DNA of 64,000 nt from Kistimonas asteriae (GCF_018263925.1 NZ_JAEVHF010000017.1:1-64000), one strand, 5' to 3'; shown: positions 46,265 to 55,982, numbered from the stretch's first letter. The notes: a model not told the origin generated them from the letters alone. Translations and numbers: made by a program.

Positions 46265-47275
46265 TTACAGTACGTTCTTCCGGATATCCGGATCCTTGCG
46301 ATCAAGGTAGTGAATGGACTGAATCCGGCGAATGGTGCGGGATTTACCCCGAATCAACAACGTTTCCGTGGTCGCCACATTCCCTTTGCGATGGATACCG
46401 GCTAGCAGATCACCCTTGGTGATACCGGTGGCGGAAAAGATAATATTGTCGGAGCTGACCAGTCGCTCCAACGGCAATAAAATGCCCGGTTCAATGCCCA
46501 TCTCATGGCAACGACTGATCTCCAGCTCTCCAGCCGCGCGATTCTCCGGGGTATCCCCCTTCGCCTCATGGCGTGGCATCAGACGCCCCTGGAAATCGCC
46601 ATCCAGCGCCCGGATGACGGCCGCAGAGACAACCCCTTCCGGTGCGCCACCGATGCAGTACATCACATCCACTTCACTGTCTGGCATGCAGGTCATGATG
46701 GAAGCCGCTACATCACCATCCGGGATAGCAAAGACTTTCACCCCCATCTGCTGCATGTCACGAATCACGTCATCATGACGGGGCTTGGCCAGGGTTATGA
46801 CGGTCAGTTCTTCGATCGATTTACCCAACGCATCCGCCACATTACGCAGGTTGTCAGCCAGCGGCTTGTCCAGATCAATCACGCCACGGGCCCCCGGACC
46901 GACAGCCAGCTTCTCCATGTACATGTCCGGCGCTTTCAGGAAGCAGCCCTTCTCACCGACGGCCAGCACAGAGATCGCGTTGGATTGTCCCATGGCCGTC
47001 ATGCGGGTGCCTTCTATGGGATCAACGGCAATATCGACCGCATCCCCGACGCCTTGCCCGACACGTTCACCGATAAACAGCATCGGCGCATCATCAATCT
47101 CACCTTCCCCGATGACGATCTCGCCATCAATCTGCACCTGGTTCAGCAGGGTTCGCATGGTTTCAACGGCAGCGCCATCGGCCGCATTCTTGTCACCACG
47201 TCCCAGCCACTTATACCCTGCCAGGGCGGCGGCTTCAGTAACCCGGGAAAATTCAATTGCCAGTTCGCGTTTCAT
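46265..47275 (-). CDS. glpX: Class II fructose-1,6-bisphosphatase
   Basis: Hydrolyses fructose 1,6-bisphosphate to fructose 6-phosphate in gluconeogenesis. The 336 residues show GEGEIDDAPML and AVDPIEGTRM, the two metal-binding acidic motifs of the lithium-sensitive phosphatase fold. The GlpX-specific VMYCIGGAPEGVVSAA follows. Start MKRELAIEFSRVTEAAALA is the standard N-terminus. It pairs functionally with pckA elsewhere in the window. Monocistronic with a strong terminator. Confidence 0.95.
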   Translation of the reverse strand: MKRELAIEFSRVTEAAALAGYKWLGRGDKNAADGAAVETMRTLLNQVQIDGEIVIGEGEIDDAPMLFIGERVGQGVGDAVDIAVDPIEGTRMTAMGQSNAISVLAVGEKGCFLKAPDMYMEKLAVGPGARGVIDLDKPLADNLRNVADALGKSIEELTVITLAKPRHDDVIRDMQQMGVKVFAIPDGDVAASIMTCMPDSEVDVMYCIGGAPEGVVSAAVIRALDGDFQGRLMPRHEAKGDTPENRAAGELEISRCHEMGIEPGILLPLERLVSSDNIIFSATGITKGDLLAGIHRKGNVATTETLLIRGKSRTIRRIQSIHYLDRKDPDIRKNVL

Positions 47276-47374
47276 GTCGCTGCTTTCCGTTCAACCGTTT
47301 GGCGGGCACTCTACAGGATAGGAACATCGGGGTGAAGCGCAGTGTCACCGCTTTTTCAGTCAGCCAGGCGACCG

Positions 47375-48610
47375 TTATCTTCGGCCTTGGAGGCGCCGTA
47401 TTGTGTCATCACTGTCGCCATTCCCATTTTTCCACCGAATGATATGCCACCGTTGGCAAAAACGGGTCAATAGAATCGCAAACGCCCCATTACCGGTAAC
47501 GTTGATCGCCGTACCAAACGGATCAAAAATCATGTAAACCGCTGTAATCAGCCCCAGCATGTCATCAGAAAAACCCAGTAAAGACTGCAACAACGGCCCG
47601 GCAATCAGAATAACGCCCCCCGGCACGGCAACGACCGAAAACTTGGCCAGTGCGAAGTAAAACGCAAACCCCATAAATACGGAAAATGGAGGTAACGCCA
47701 TGCCGAAAGTGCGCATCGTGGCCAGCGTCAGTATGGTCAGACCAATGGCACTGCCCACGGTATGGATGTTAATCGTTGCCGGGATAATACTGCGGATCAG
47801 GACAGGTGCATCGGTGTTTTTTTCCGAGCAGACAATCAACACCGACATACTGGCAGCACTGGAAATAGTCCCCAATCCCGTCAGCGACGCTGGCAAGACA
47901 TTTTTGATAGTTTGCCAGCAACATCGCAACGAACCACTGCTAGCCAACAAAAATAAAACCAATAACCATACCAGCTGGGTAAAAGACACCAGAATGAATA
48001 CTTTCCCATAGATTTGAAGGGCACTGTGCAATATGCCATCACTATGAAGCTTGAAGGCAAAGCCAAGCACAAAAAGAGGCAATATCGGAATAAATAACCG
48101 CTTTAAAAAGAAAAATGATAGATCACTCATCCAGAATATCAGGGATTTCAGGCGGGAATGATGTCCAATATTCAGTATTAGACCAACAACCAGCCCCATA
48201 ATCAGTGCCTGACGATTGGTCACTAGCGTGGGCAATGAGACATACAAAGCACTCGCCAGATAACTTTCATACTGTATGCCCCCCAATGGCAGAGATAACA
48301 TCGGTACAGCCCACACGCCCACCATGTACCCCATACTGATCGCCATCAGATTCGACGTGAATACACAGAAAACCAATACCAGGGTAAAGAGCAGGGCACC
48401 ACTCCCTATACGAATGATGCTGGCAGAAATAAAACTGAAAACAATAAAAGGCAATACAAGAATCAATAACTCTTTCAGTACAAGACTGAAAGTATAAGAA
48501 GCAACACGTAACCCCGGCACTGCCCAGGATTCTAATAAAAAAGGCAGCATAAGCGCGAAAACCAGAGCAGCAGGCAACCTTGCTCTCTTTAACAATGCCC
48601 CCACAAGCAT
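47375..48610 (-). CDS. Diverged dicarboxylate/amino-acid:cation symporter family protein, copy 1
   Basis: 411-residue membrane protein with the DAACS (GltP/SstT) fold: about eight helices and the hairpin motif GLGTISSAASMSVLIV in place of the usual TSSSAATLPV. The helix 7 NMDGT motif reads HTVGS, and helix 8 DxxRTxxNVxGD reads FDPFGTAINVTGNGA. The substrate Arg and one sodium-binding Asp are therefore replaced, so it is unlikely to carry acidic amino acids in the classical way. GAGG lies only 2 nt before the ATG; a GTG two codons on has better spacing. A paralogue lies immediately upstream on the same strand. Confidence 0.82.
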   Translation of the reverse strand: MLVGALLKRARLPAALVFALMLPFLLESWAVPGLRVASYTFSLVLKELLILVLPFIVFSFISASIIRIGSGALLFTLVLVFCVFTSNLMAISMGYMVGVWAVPMLSLPLGGIQYESYLASALYVSLPTLVTNRQALIMGLVVGLILNIGHHSRLKSLIFWMSDLSFFFLKRLFIPILPLFVLGFAFKLHSDGILHSALQIYGKVFILVSFTQLVWLLVLFLLASSGSLRCCWQTIKNVLPASLTGLGTISSAASMSVLIVCSEKNTDAPVLIRSIIPATINIHTVGSAIGLTILTLATMRTFGMALPPFSVFMGFAFYFALAKFSVVAVPGGVILIAGPLLQSLLGFSDDMLGLITAVYMIFDPFGTAINVTGNGAFAILLTRFCQRWHIIRWKNGNGDSDDTIRRLQGRR

Positions 48611-48783
48611 GTCCTCGAAACCACTTATCGGATAATAGTTCCGATTTAATATAGCGCCATAAACCGCTGTGACTTATTCGTACTGCCGCTATCACCTTAT
48701 GAGCAAGGCTCAGCTATCACGATCTAAACCCGCCACGTAACCGGCATCCTGTGAGTTCACGGAAAAAGGTATTCATAGGCAAA

Positions 48784-50019
48784 CTAATGCTTTCGTCTCT
48801 GGGTTAAATAACGGGCATGACAATCCTTTTGAGGACTGGACAGAATATGCCAACGCAAACACAAGCGAGAAAACAGAATGGCAAATGCGCCATTAATGGT
48901 CACATTGACCGCTGTCGCAAAGGGATCAAAAATGATGTACATCACTGTGACCAGCCCAAGCATCCCATCAGAAAAGCCCATTGTTGTCTGCAAAATAGGC
49001 CCTGCTATTAAAATGATGCCTCCGGGAACATTCACCACCGTCAACTTTGCCAGGGCATAAAATAACGAAAACAGAATAAAATCCGATGGCTTGGGTAACG
49101 GCATGCCAAACCGTCGCATCACATCAAGGACGAGAATACTCAACACCAACGCACTACCTACGTTATGCACATACAGTATGGCCGGAATCACCGCCCGGGA
49201 CAGCACGGGACACCGGCCACATCGTTCCGTACAGACCATCAATACCGGCATGGAATAAAGACTTGAAGAGGTACCGATGGCACTGACAGCCGCCGGAAAT
49301 AACCGCCAGAGATAAAGCCTGGCTTTCCGCCATGAAAATCCGGCAGCCATCAAGAAATAGAGCAAAATGACGGCCATTTGCAGCAGCATGATCAACCAGA
49401 ACGTTGGACCAAAGACAAAGGGCACATCCTGCTGAACAAAATCTGCGTGCAGTTTGAACGAAAAACCAAGCACCAGAAATGGGAATAAAGGGATACAGAT
49501 ATAGCGGAGAAAAAATGCGGAGACATCCTCTGCCAATAAAACCAGATACCGAAGCGTTGGATGGCAGCGTATATTCAGAATAATCCCAGCGACGAAACCG
49601 ACTAGAAGCGCCTGTTTATGCGTCAGCAACACTGGCAGATGAATGCGCCACAAACCACACAACGAGCTCTCCTGCCCCTGAGCATTGCCGTCCCAAGGGT
49701 AGTCAATAACCGGCATCAGTAATGTGCTGACAGCATACCCAAGCCACAATGCCATCATGTTGGATATAACAACAGCCACCATCAGCAACATCAGACATAC
49801 CAGAGCCCGCCACCGAAGCAACATAATGCAGGCAATGACAAAGCTCATGACCACGAAAGGAAGACAAAAAACCAGTATGTCCTTGATCGCTATGCTCAGC
49901 GTATAAATCTGCGCCTGACTCTCAACACTCACCCACCGCCCCGAGCAGAAGGGTATCAGCAGCGCTATTACAACACTCAGTGGAAACTTCACATTCATCA
50001 CGATGGATGCCAATGACAT
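48784..50019 (-). CDS. Diverged dicarboxylate/amino-acid:cation symporter family protein, copy 2
   Basis: 411 residues, clearly paralogous to the downstream copy: shared ILIAGP.LQ..MGFSD.MLGL and FDPF.TA.NVT..GAFAIL patterns. It retains GTSSSLYSMPV better than copy 1. The NMDGT motif reads HNVGS and helix 8 reads FDPFATAVNVTING, so the same ligand changes occur in both copies. Cys-rich TERCGRCP after the hairpin is unusual. The pair arose by tandem duplication and then diverged. Substrate unknown. Confidence 0.82.
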   Translation of the reverse strand: MSLASIVMNVKFPLSVVIALLIPFCSGRWVSVESQAQIYTLSIAIKDILVFCLPFVVMSFVIACIMLLRWRALVCLMLLMVAVVISNMMALWLGYAVSTLLMPVIDYPWDGNAQGQESSLCGLWRIHLPVLLTHKQALLVGFVAGIILNIRCHPTLRYLVLLAEDVSAFFLRYICIPLFPFLVLGFSFKLHADFVQQDVPFVFGPTFWLIMLLQMAVILLYFLMAAGFSWRKARLYLWRLFPAAVSAIGTSSSLYSMPVLMVCTERCGRCPVLSRAVIPAILYVHNVGSALVLSILVLDVMRRFGMPLPKPSDFILFSLFYALAKLTVVNVPGGIILIAGPILQTTMGFSDGMLGLVTVMYIIFDPFATAVNVTINGAFAILFSRLCLRWHILSSPQKDCHARYLTQRRKH

Positions 50020-50418
50020 TCTGCATTACACCTCACGCACCTGCATTCGATCCAGGACGGTTCGGCGGCATGTCAACATTGAAGTCTACTCCCCCTGACA
50101 CACTGATGCCCGGTCTTCAGGATAATGGACTGGCGAAGAAGACAGCAGGAGTCAGTCATAGGTAAAAAATCGAACGCCTGAGAACAGGACAGAGAACAGG
50201 ACAGAGAACAGAATAGACGAGAATCCAGTCATGCTGGCGGGGATTTATCGATGCCCAACGACGCTATGGGATTGAATGCGCGTTACCAAAGGAATCGGGC
50301 ATCTCTTTCTAGGCAGGAACAGACAGGAAAAACAAAAAAAATACATAACAGGCATCACGGCCAGTGCAGGACAGACGGTCACCACTGTGTCCAGCAATGA
50401 CCGATCCCTCAAAAGAGG
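50020..50418. other. 399-bp gap between copy 2 and the ATP-grasp operon
   Basis: No convincing gene. It holds a 12-bp tandem repeat (listed separately) and an A-rich patch near 50330-50347. It contains the upstream region of the symporter pair, but I find no clear promoter, and no clear terminator for the ATP-grasp operon. Confidence 0.6.
50181..50216. repeat. Short tandem repeat, 12-bp unit
   Basis: Two perfect copies of AGAACAGGACAG followed by a third with two changes (AGAACAGAATAG). Confidence 0.85.
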
Positions 50419-51426
50419 CTACGGAGTCATCGCAACATCCTGTCCAACGGCGACTTCCGCCACGACTTTCCGCATACCAAAATGCTGGATACTGTAGGCC
50501 ACACGATCTTCAACGGACATTTTCACATCCCCCAAGGCCTCAATCTGCTGTAACCGTGGTAACAGACCAACCCCGTTCGCAATCTGGATTGCCAGGCCAG
50601 GTCTGGCGTTTAGCTCAAGAATCAGGGGACCATGATCCTTGTCCAGCACCATATCCACGCCCAGGTAACCCAGTCCTGCCATGTCATAGCAGGCCGCAGC
50701 CAACTCGAGGTTGCGATGCCAGTGTGGGACTGTGAGTCCTGCGAAGGCATGTCCTGTATCTGGATGATGTGTCACGGGACGGTCAAACTGAACGGCCCGT
50801 AATCCCTGGCCCGTGGCGATATCCAGTCCAACCCCCACCGCACCCTGGTGCAGGTTTGCCTTGCCGTCTGAAGCACGTGTCGCCAGCCGCAGCATGGCCA
50901 TCACCGGAAACCCTTTGAACACGATCGTGCGAATATCCGGTACCCCTTCACAGCTGTAGTCATCGAACACATTATCCGCACGGATCAATGCCTCGATCAT
51001 GGCAACATCACTGTTGCCCCCCAGACTGTACAGGCCTCCCAGAATATTCGACATATGACGCTCAATATCATTGAACGTCAGTAGCTCACCACTGGCCTTA
51101 ACATAATGCTCATCGTCCTTGCCAACAATGACAAGAATCCCCTTGCCACCACTGCCTTTGGCCGGCTTGATCACGAAATCGCCCAGCCGATCCAGCTCAG
51201 GTTTCAGCCGGACGATGTCATGTTGTGTCGTAACGACATCAATCAATCGCGGAACCGCCACTCCAGCCTGGATGGCCAGAGTCTTGCTTGACAGTTTGTT
51301 ATCCACCAGCGGGAAACGGAACCGCGGATTATAGCGACCGATATAGGCATGGTTACGCTGGTTCATGCCCAGTATGCCGAGTTCACGTAACGCCTTTCGC
51401 CGCTTGAGAAACGCTAGCACACCCAT
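50419..51426 (-). CDS. RimK-related ATP-grasp (alpha-L-glutamate ligase-like) protein
   Basis: 335-residue ATP-grasp ligase. Visible are FVIKPAKGSGGKGILV (ATP-binding loop, about 86-101), ALIRADNVFDDYS, and the metal-binding LELNARPGLAIQIAN near 270-285. The family forms amide bonds between a carboxylate and an amino acid, but its product is unknown. It is the last of three genes; the 7TM gene stop is 3 bp upstream of this ATG. The same trio (aspartic protease, inactive transglutaminase with seven helices, ATP-grasp ligase) recurs in many gammaproteobacteria, so the three likely modify and process one peptide or protein. Confidence 0.9.
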   Translation of the reverse strand: MGVLAFLKRRKALRELGILGMNQRNHAYIGRYNPRFRFPLVDNKLSSKTLAIQAGVAVPRLIDVVTTQHDIVRLKPELDRLGDFVIKPAKGSGGKGILVIVGKDDEHYVKASGELLTFNDIERHMSNILGGLYSLGGNSDVAMIEALIRADNVFDDYSCEGVPDIRTIVFKGFPVMAMLRLATRASDGKANLHQGAVGVGLDIATGQGLRAVQFDRPVTHHPDTGHAFAGLTVPHWHRNLELAAACYDMAGLGYLGVDMVLDKDHGPLILELNARPGLAIQIANGVGLLPRLQQIEALGDVKMSVEDRVAYSIQHFGMRKVVAEVAVGQDVAMTP

Positions 51427-51429
51427 GGC

Positions 51430-52983
51430 TCAGTTCTCGATCAGGGGTTTGAAACGACGCAGTTCGAGCAACCGGTAACCGGTGTACTGCCCCAGTAACA
51501 ACGTGACGCCCAGCACCACCAGCAGCAATTCCGGGAAGTTGAACGTCAAATGCTCAATAAACCGGTTAGTCATGGCGAAATAGCTGATAATCGCCACCAG
51601 TAGGCTGCCGCCGCCACTGACCAGTACATCTCGAGGCCCCTGTTCCTCCCAGAGAATGGACATTCGCTCTATGGTCCAGGCCAGAATAATCATCGGGAAG
51701 AAGGTCACCGACATCGCCTGCCGTATCCCCATCTTGTAACTCAGGATACTCATGCCGGCCATGATGCCCACCACCACTATCACCACGGCCGATATTCGCG
51801 CCACCAGCAACAGGTTAAGTCGACTGAGAATAAAGCGTATCCACAGGCCAATAGAGACAATCGTGAGGAAAATCACCAGCCCTGGCAGTAGTTTGGTCTG
51901 CAGGAAAGCCAGCGCCATCAGCACCGGCATGAAGGTACCGCTGGTCTTCAAGCCAACCAGAATACGCATCAACACGACAATCAACGTACCAATCGGTACC
52001 AGCAGGATGTAGCGATAAGCATTCTGCTCTTCAATCGGCAGACTGTAGAGCGAGAAATCCACCAGTGCGGCATGCTCCATCTTGCCTTCCCGGATCGCCA
52101 TATCGCTGACCGGTACCGTACGAGAGATCACAGAGAAGTTCACCCGGGAATCATAACCACCGGTGACATCCAGCAGGGAAACACCGCCACGCTGCCAAGG
52201 CAGGAAGTTATTCGGTACCCCCACATGGCCAGACTCCGGATCAATCATGGTCCAGCCCTTGGTAGTCAGGACTTCCACCATTTCCACCAATGGCTGCTTG
52301 CGACGACCACTTTCCAGGTAAACGCCTCGTACCAGGCGTACCGGCTTGTCCATCAGGCGCAGCAACTGCATGAGCAGAACCGCCCGGGACTCCCCATGCC
52401 GAACTGAATCCAGCAGAATTTTCACGTTGGGATTGGCATCCGGCTGATTCAACTGCTGCACCAGCAGGCTGGCCATACTGGTATCGTTCGAGGAGTGCTG
52501 TTTGACATCTTTCAGCAGCCCGATCGCTGCGACACGGCTGGCGCCTTCGAGCTCCGGCAGATAAAGTTCCGGCGGTTCTGCGGCCATATGGCCAGCGGCG
52601 GACTCATTCGAATCCGCATTCGCCTTCCTGCCATTGTCATGCACCTTGATCTTGTAATACAGCACCTGCTTGCCGGCGGCTTCCCGACGGGTCCATTCCG
52701 CCCGCTCGATGCCGCCATCTTCCACTTTCCGGAAGCCATAGCCCGGCGAGGCAAAAAAGTCATTCACCACCGAAAAGCGGGAATGCGGTTCGGGCATCGC
52801 CAGCGAGACCGTGGCCGGCCCATCCTCTGCCTTGAACTCAATCTGGGCTTCAACCTCCCAGACTTTGGTCCGCTCCCCCGGAAAAATCGGAAATCCCAGT
52901 GCCATATGTTTGTAAACGGCTATGCCGAGGCCGATTGCAATCAATATCAGCACGACCAGCCGCATCTGCATTTTATTACTCAT
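51430..52983 (-). CDS. Inactive-transglutaminase and seven-helix membrane protein
   Basis: 517 residues. An N-terminal helix (about 9-27) anchors a periplasmic transglutaminase-like domain (about 40-300; VRHGESRAVLLMQLLRL and GWTMIDPE). The usual Cys of the catalytic triad is Ser or another residue at the expected position (HGESRAV), in keeping with the family name. Seven helices fill the C-terminal 215 residues. It overlaps the protease gene by ATGA and is followed closely by the ATP-grasp gene, so all three are translationally linked. The domain may bind rather than cut the substrate. Confidence 0.88.
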   Translation of the reverse strand: MSNKMQMRLVVLILIAIGLGIAVYKHMALGFPIFPGERTKVWEVEAQIEFKAEDGPATVSLAMPEPHSRFSVVNDFFASPGYGFRKVEDGGIERAEWTRREAAGKQVLYYKIKVHDNGRKANADSNESAAGHMAAEPPELYLPELEGASRVAAIGLLKDVKQHSSNDTSMASLLVQQLNQPDANPNVKILLDSVRHGESRAVLLMQLLRLMDKPVRLVRGVYLESGRRKQPLVEMVEVLTTKGWTMIDPESGHVGVPNNFLPWQRGGVSLLDVTGGYDSRVNFSVISRTVPVSDMAIREGKMEHAALVDFSLYSLPIEEQNAYRYILLVPIGTLIVVLMRILVGLKTSGTFMPVLMALAFLQTKLLPGLVIFLTIVSIGLWIRFILSRLNLLLVARISAVVIVVVGIMAGMSILSYKMGIRQAMSVTFFPMIILAWTIERMSILWEEQGPRDVLVSGGGSLLVAIISYFAMTNRFIEHLTFNFPELLLVVLGVTLLLGQYTGYRLLELRRFKPLIEN

Positions 52984-53654
52984 GGTTGCTTACCATCGGC
53001 AATCTTCTTTTTGGAAACCAGGTATTCATGACTGACATCCACAATGGCCATGTCGGTCAGGATATTGCGCCCCACCAGTACCGGGTACTCAAACTGGCTG
53101 CGATCCGTCAGGGTAAATTCAGCCATCTGCTCAATCTTGCCAATGCGAACCTTCAGTTTGATCACGGGCCGTTGCTGTGATTCTTTGCCATGCCGTTTGA
53201 TCATCACATTACGAGCCACCTGGCGCTCGACCACTAGGCTGTCCTTATCATTCTGTTCACCGTTCAGGCGAAAGCTGACCCACTGCCGACCATCCCGCTC
53301 AAACAGCCGGATATCCGTTGCCCCCAGAGACGACGTCGTTGCACCGGTATCGATGCGTGCTTCCATGGTCAAGCCCAGATTTTCAAATGTGGCCTGCTCA
53401 ATCGCACCAATCACCAGCTTATTACCAATTTCAACGGGCTTGTAGACGACTTCTGTACGGGTAATGACGCGGGGATCACACTGGGAAACATCCTGCTTTT
53501 CTTCAGGCTTCTTTACGGACGTGTGTTGCTGTTCACTGCTCGGAGTGGTTCCGGCATTTTGGCTACCGGTTTGCAGCGCCTGACAGCCGCCAAGCAGGAA
53601 AACGGTTGAAAGGAAACAAACCAGCGCGCACCGGCTTAGACTGCGAGCAGACAT
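52980..53654 (-). CDS. Retropepsin-like aspartic protease, predicted lipoprotein
   Basis: 224 residues. A lipoprotein signal (FLSTVFLLGGC, lipidated Cys near 24) places it in the periplasm. The single-domain aspartic protease motif is MEARIDTGATTSSLGA (about 117-132, active-site Asp in DTGA), followed by VSFRLNG and the flap-like VLVGRNILTDMAIVDV. Such proteins are often annotated ATP-dependent zinc protease, a misleading name since they look like retropepsins that act as dimers. First gene of the trio. Confidence 0.88.
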   Translation of the reverse strand: MSARSLSRCALVCFLSTVFLLGGCQALQTGSQNAGTTPSSEQQHTSVKKPEEKQDVSQCDPRVITRTEVVYKPVEIGNKLVIGAIEQATFENLGLTMEARIDTGATTSSLGATDIRLFERDGRQWVSFRLNGEQNDKDSLVVERQVARNVMIKRHGKESQQRPVIKLKVRIGKIEQMAEFTLTDRSQFEYPVLVGRNILTDMAIVDVSHEYLVSKKKIADGKQP

Positions 53655-54337
53655 AGATGAGTTCCAGGATTTCGATGGGGTTCAAACCAACCTGAAGCAT
53701 AGCCCAGGTCACCAATATAAGAATTTGGGGACAAGAGTCTACCAGAAAGCCAGCATATCAAAACATCTACAAGGCACGGTTTTACTAAATTCTGACAGGT
53801 TAAATGCTTAATCGCATGGATATGAGGGCGCAAGTTGCTCGAGGAAAAACACTGATTGCCGGAATGCCATGTTATCAATATTAACCTCCTTGTTAGTGCG
53901 GCTAACGTTTGTCATTATGACGCTTGCAGGGCAAGCGATACCGTGTCTTAAATAGGACGTTTACTCAATATTTGACCAGAAACCAGAACGAGAGTTCTGG
54001 GTATTTTGAACGTCAGACGCTACGATCAGGCGATAATGGGAGACATCCCTATATTGTCCCATCAGCTCCCGCTATAAAATACTCGGACTATTTCCAAATT
54101 CTCTCTATCGTTCACACATAACTGACTTGGCATGAACAGACGTTTCCGCAGCAACCTCAATCGCCTGGTGCATCGTGCCACCATGCTGGCTGCGCTTGTC
54201 TGTACCGCATGGCCCCAGCCCACCATCTATTAGCCAGCCTGAAATCGTTGCAAAACGTCCGGAACGAAATGCCGGATAACTCATTCTTATAAATACGTTA
54301 ATGCACAGGTTCTGATGACCCTGAAGGCTGCTATTTC
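53655..54337. other. 683-bp gene-poor region before the MATE gene
   Basis: Mostly AT-rich with no long frame of coding character. The last 200 bp become GC-richer around a 33-codon ORF (54132-54233). It could hold decayed sequence, a small RNA or long untranslated leaders; nothing firmer can be said. Confidence 0.5.
54132..54233 (+). CDS. Possible 33-residue small protein
   Basis: ATG-to-TAG frame with a basic start (MNRRFRSNLNRLVHR) followed by a short hydrophobic stretch (ATMLAALVCTAW), like a truncated signal peptide. Codon use resembles that of neighbouring genes, but the ribosome-binding site is weak. It may be the remnant of a lost gene. Confidence 0.25.
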   Translation: MNRRFRSNLNRLVHRATMLAALVCTAWPQPTIY

Positions 54338-55723
54338 ATGCATAAATCACTGATTTCAGTACGGAATGAAGTCCGTACTCTCCTGCGGCTCGCCCTGCCG
54401 CTGGCCGCAGCACAGCTGGTCATGTGCCTGGCCGGCCTGGTTGACACACTCATGGCCGGCCACTACAGCGCTGCCGACCTTGCCGCCGTGGCCGTTGGTT
54501 ATACCACCTGGATTCCGATCAATGTCTTCCTGGTCGGCCTGCTGATGGGGACAACCGCTTTCGTGGCCCAATTGGTCGGTGCCGGCCGTCACAGCGACAT
54601 TCCTGACCTGATACACCAAGGGCTCCGTCTGGCCCTGCTTTTTGGCCTACCGGGACTGGTGTTGCTCTACCTGAGCCCGGCGCTGCTCGCGTATACCGGC
54701 CTGAGCCTTGAAACGCAGGCAATCGCCACCGGTTACCTGCACGCAGTTGCCTGGGGCATGCCCGGTGTAGCCCTGAACCAGCTGCTTCGCAGTTATCTGG
54801 AAGGACAGGAGCACACGCGGCCGGTCATGATGATCCAGCTACTCAGCCTGGCGCTGAATATTCCGTTCAACTACGTCATGATCTACGGAAAGCTTGAGCT
54901 GCCGGCACTGGGTGGCGTTGGATGCGGCTACGCCACCGCACTAATTATGTGGCTGGCGCCACTGTTCATGCTGGCTTATATCGCACTGAACGCAGAATTG
55001 CGGCATACCAGTCCTTTGCGTCGTCTTGCACCATTGCAGCGGGATACACTTTACGCATTGCTCAAAGTTGGCACGCCGATCGGCTGCACACTGTTTTTCC
55101 AGTTTCTGGCCTTTACCCTGATCACCCTGTTACTGACCCCCTCAGGTGACACGGTTCTCGGCGCACACCAGATCGCCTTCAACCTGTCGACTCTGCCGAT
55201 GGTGTTGGCATCAGGTATCGGTATTGCTACCAGCATCCGGGTCGGACAGGCTGTTGGCGCCAACAATCGAGAACTGGCACGCTTCAGAGGACAAACGGGC
55301 ATCCTGACAGCGTTCTCCGTTGCCATTGGCATGGCGCTGCTTATCTATGGAAACCGGACATGGATTGCGGCGCTGTATACCAATGACATTGGCGTCATCA
55401 CACTCGCCTGCCAGTTGTTACCACTGGTGGCGCTTTACCATGTCTTTGACAGCCTGCAGGTTTCTACTAATGCTGCTCTCAGAGGGTACAAGGATACGCG
55501 CGCTTCTATGCTGATCGTGCTCTCCTCACTGTGGGGAATTGCATTACCTCTTGGATCAGTGTTGGCACTGAAGAACTGGTTGCTACCTGCCCAGGGAGCA
55601 ATGGGCTTCTGGATCGCACTATGCATTGCATTGTTCTTCACTATGTTCTTTGTTCAACGTCGATTCCAGAAAGTCTCACAGGACAAAGACAAAGCATCAG
55701 CCAGTGTTTCAACGGCTCATTAA
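54338..55723 (+). CDS. MATE-family multidrug exporter (NorM-like)
   Basis: 461-residue cation-coupled exporter with 12 helices in two similar halves. Helix 1 region reads LALPLAAAQLVMCLAGLVDTLMAGHYSAADLAAVAVG, the NorM signature (described here by its ends LALPLAAAQ and LAAVAVG). The second half has GTPIGCTLFFQFLAFTL and LGAHQIAFNLSTLP. It probably exports cationic drugs or dyes in exchange for Na+ or H+. It appears monocistronic; AAGG lies 11 nt before the ATG. Confidence 0.92.
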   Translation: MHKSLISVRNEVRTLLRLALPLAAAQLVMCLAGLVDTLMAGHYSAADLAAVAVGYTTWIPINVFLVGLLMGTTAFVAQLVGAGRHSDIPDLIHQGLRLALLFGLPGLVLLYLSPALLAYTGLSLETQAIATGYLHAVAWGMPGVALNQLLRSYLEGQEHTRPVMMIQLLSLALNIPFNYVMIYGKLELPALGGVGCGYATALIMWLAPLFMLAYIALNAELRHTSPLRRLAPLQRDTLYALLKVGTPIGCTLFFQFLAFTLITLLLTPSGDTVLGAHQIAFNLSTLPMVLASGIGIATSIRVGQAVGANNRELARFRGQTGILTAFSVAIGMALLIYGNRTWIAALYTNDIGVITLACQLLPLVALYHVFDSLQVSTNAALRGYKDTRASMLIVLSSLWGIALPLGSVLALKNWLLPAQGAMGFWIALCIALFFTMFFVQRRFQKVSQDKDKASASVSTAH

Positions 55724-55809
55724 ACGGTTACTAATATAAAATAGAAAATAATCAGCGGCACAACATGGAGGTTATGCCAAATTATTGAATTCTTCTCAAT
55801 GGCATAGTG

Positions 55810-55830
55810 GGTGATAAAAGCCGTATCACC
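55810..55830. repeat. 7-bp inverted repeat downstream of the MATE gene
   Basis: GGTGATA-7 nt-TATCACC in the AT-rich gap between the MATE and MGQCIS genes. No T-run follows, so termination is doubtful. Confidence 0.35.
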
Positions 55831-55982
55831 ATCAACACAGACAGCAAGAACAATACGACCTTGTTTATTACCTAAACAGCAATGTTATACCAAATAATCA
55901 ACATTTAATTTACATTTCATCGTTTTAGTTTCTAGAAACTTTGAAACAACATCACTATTTATCTTTGTTAAAGGAAAGAAAC

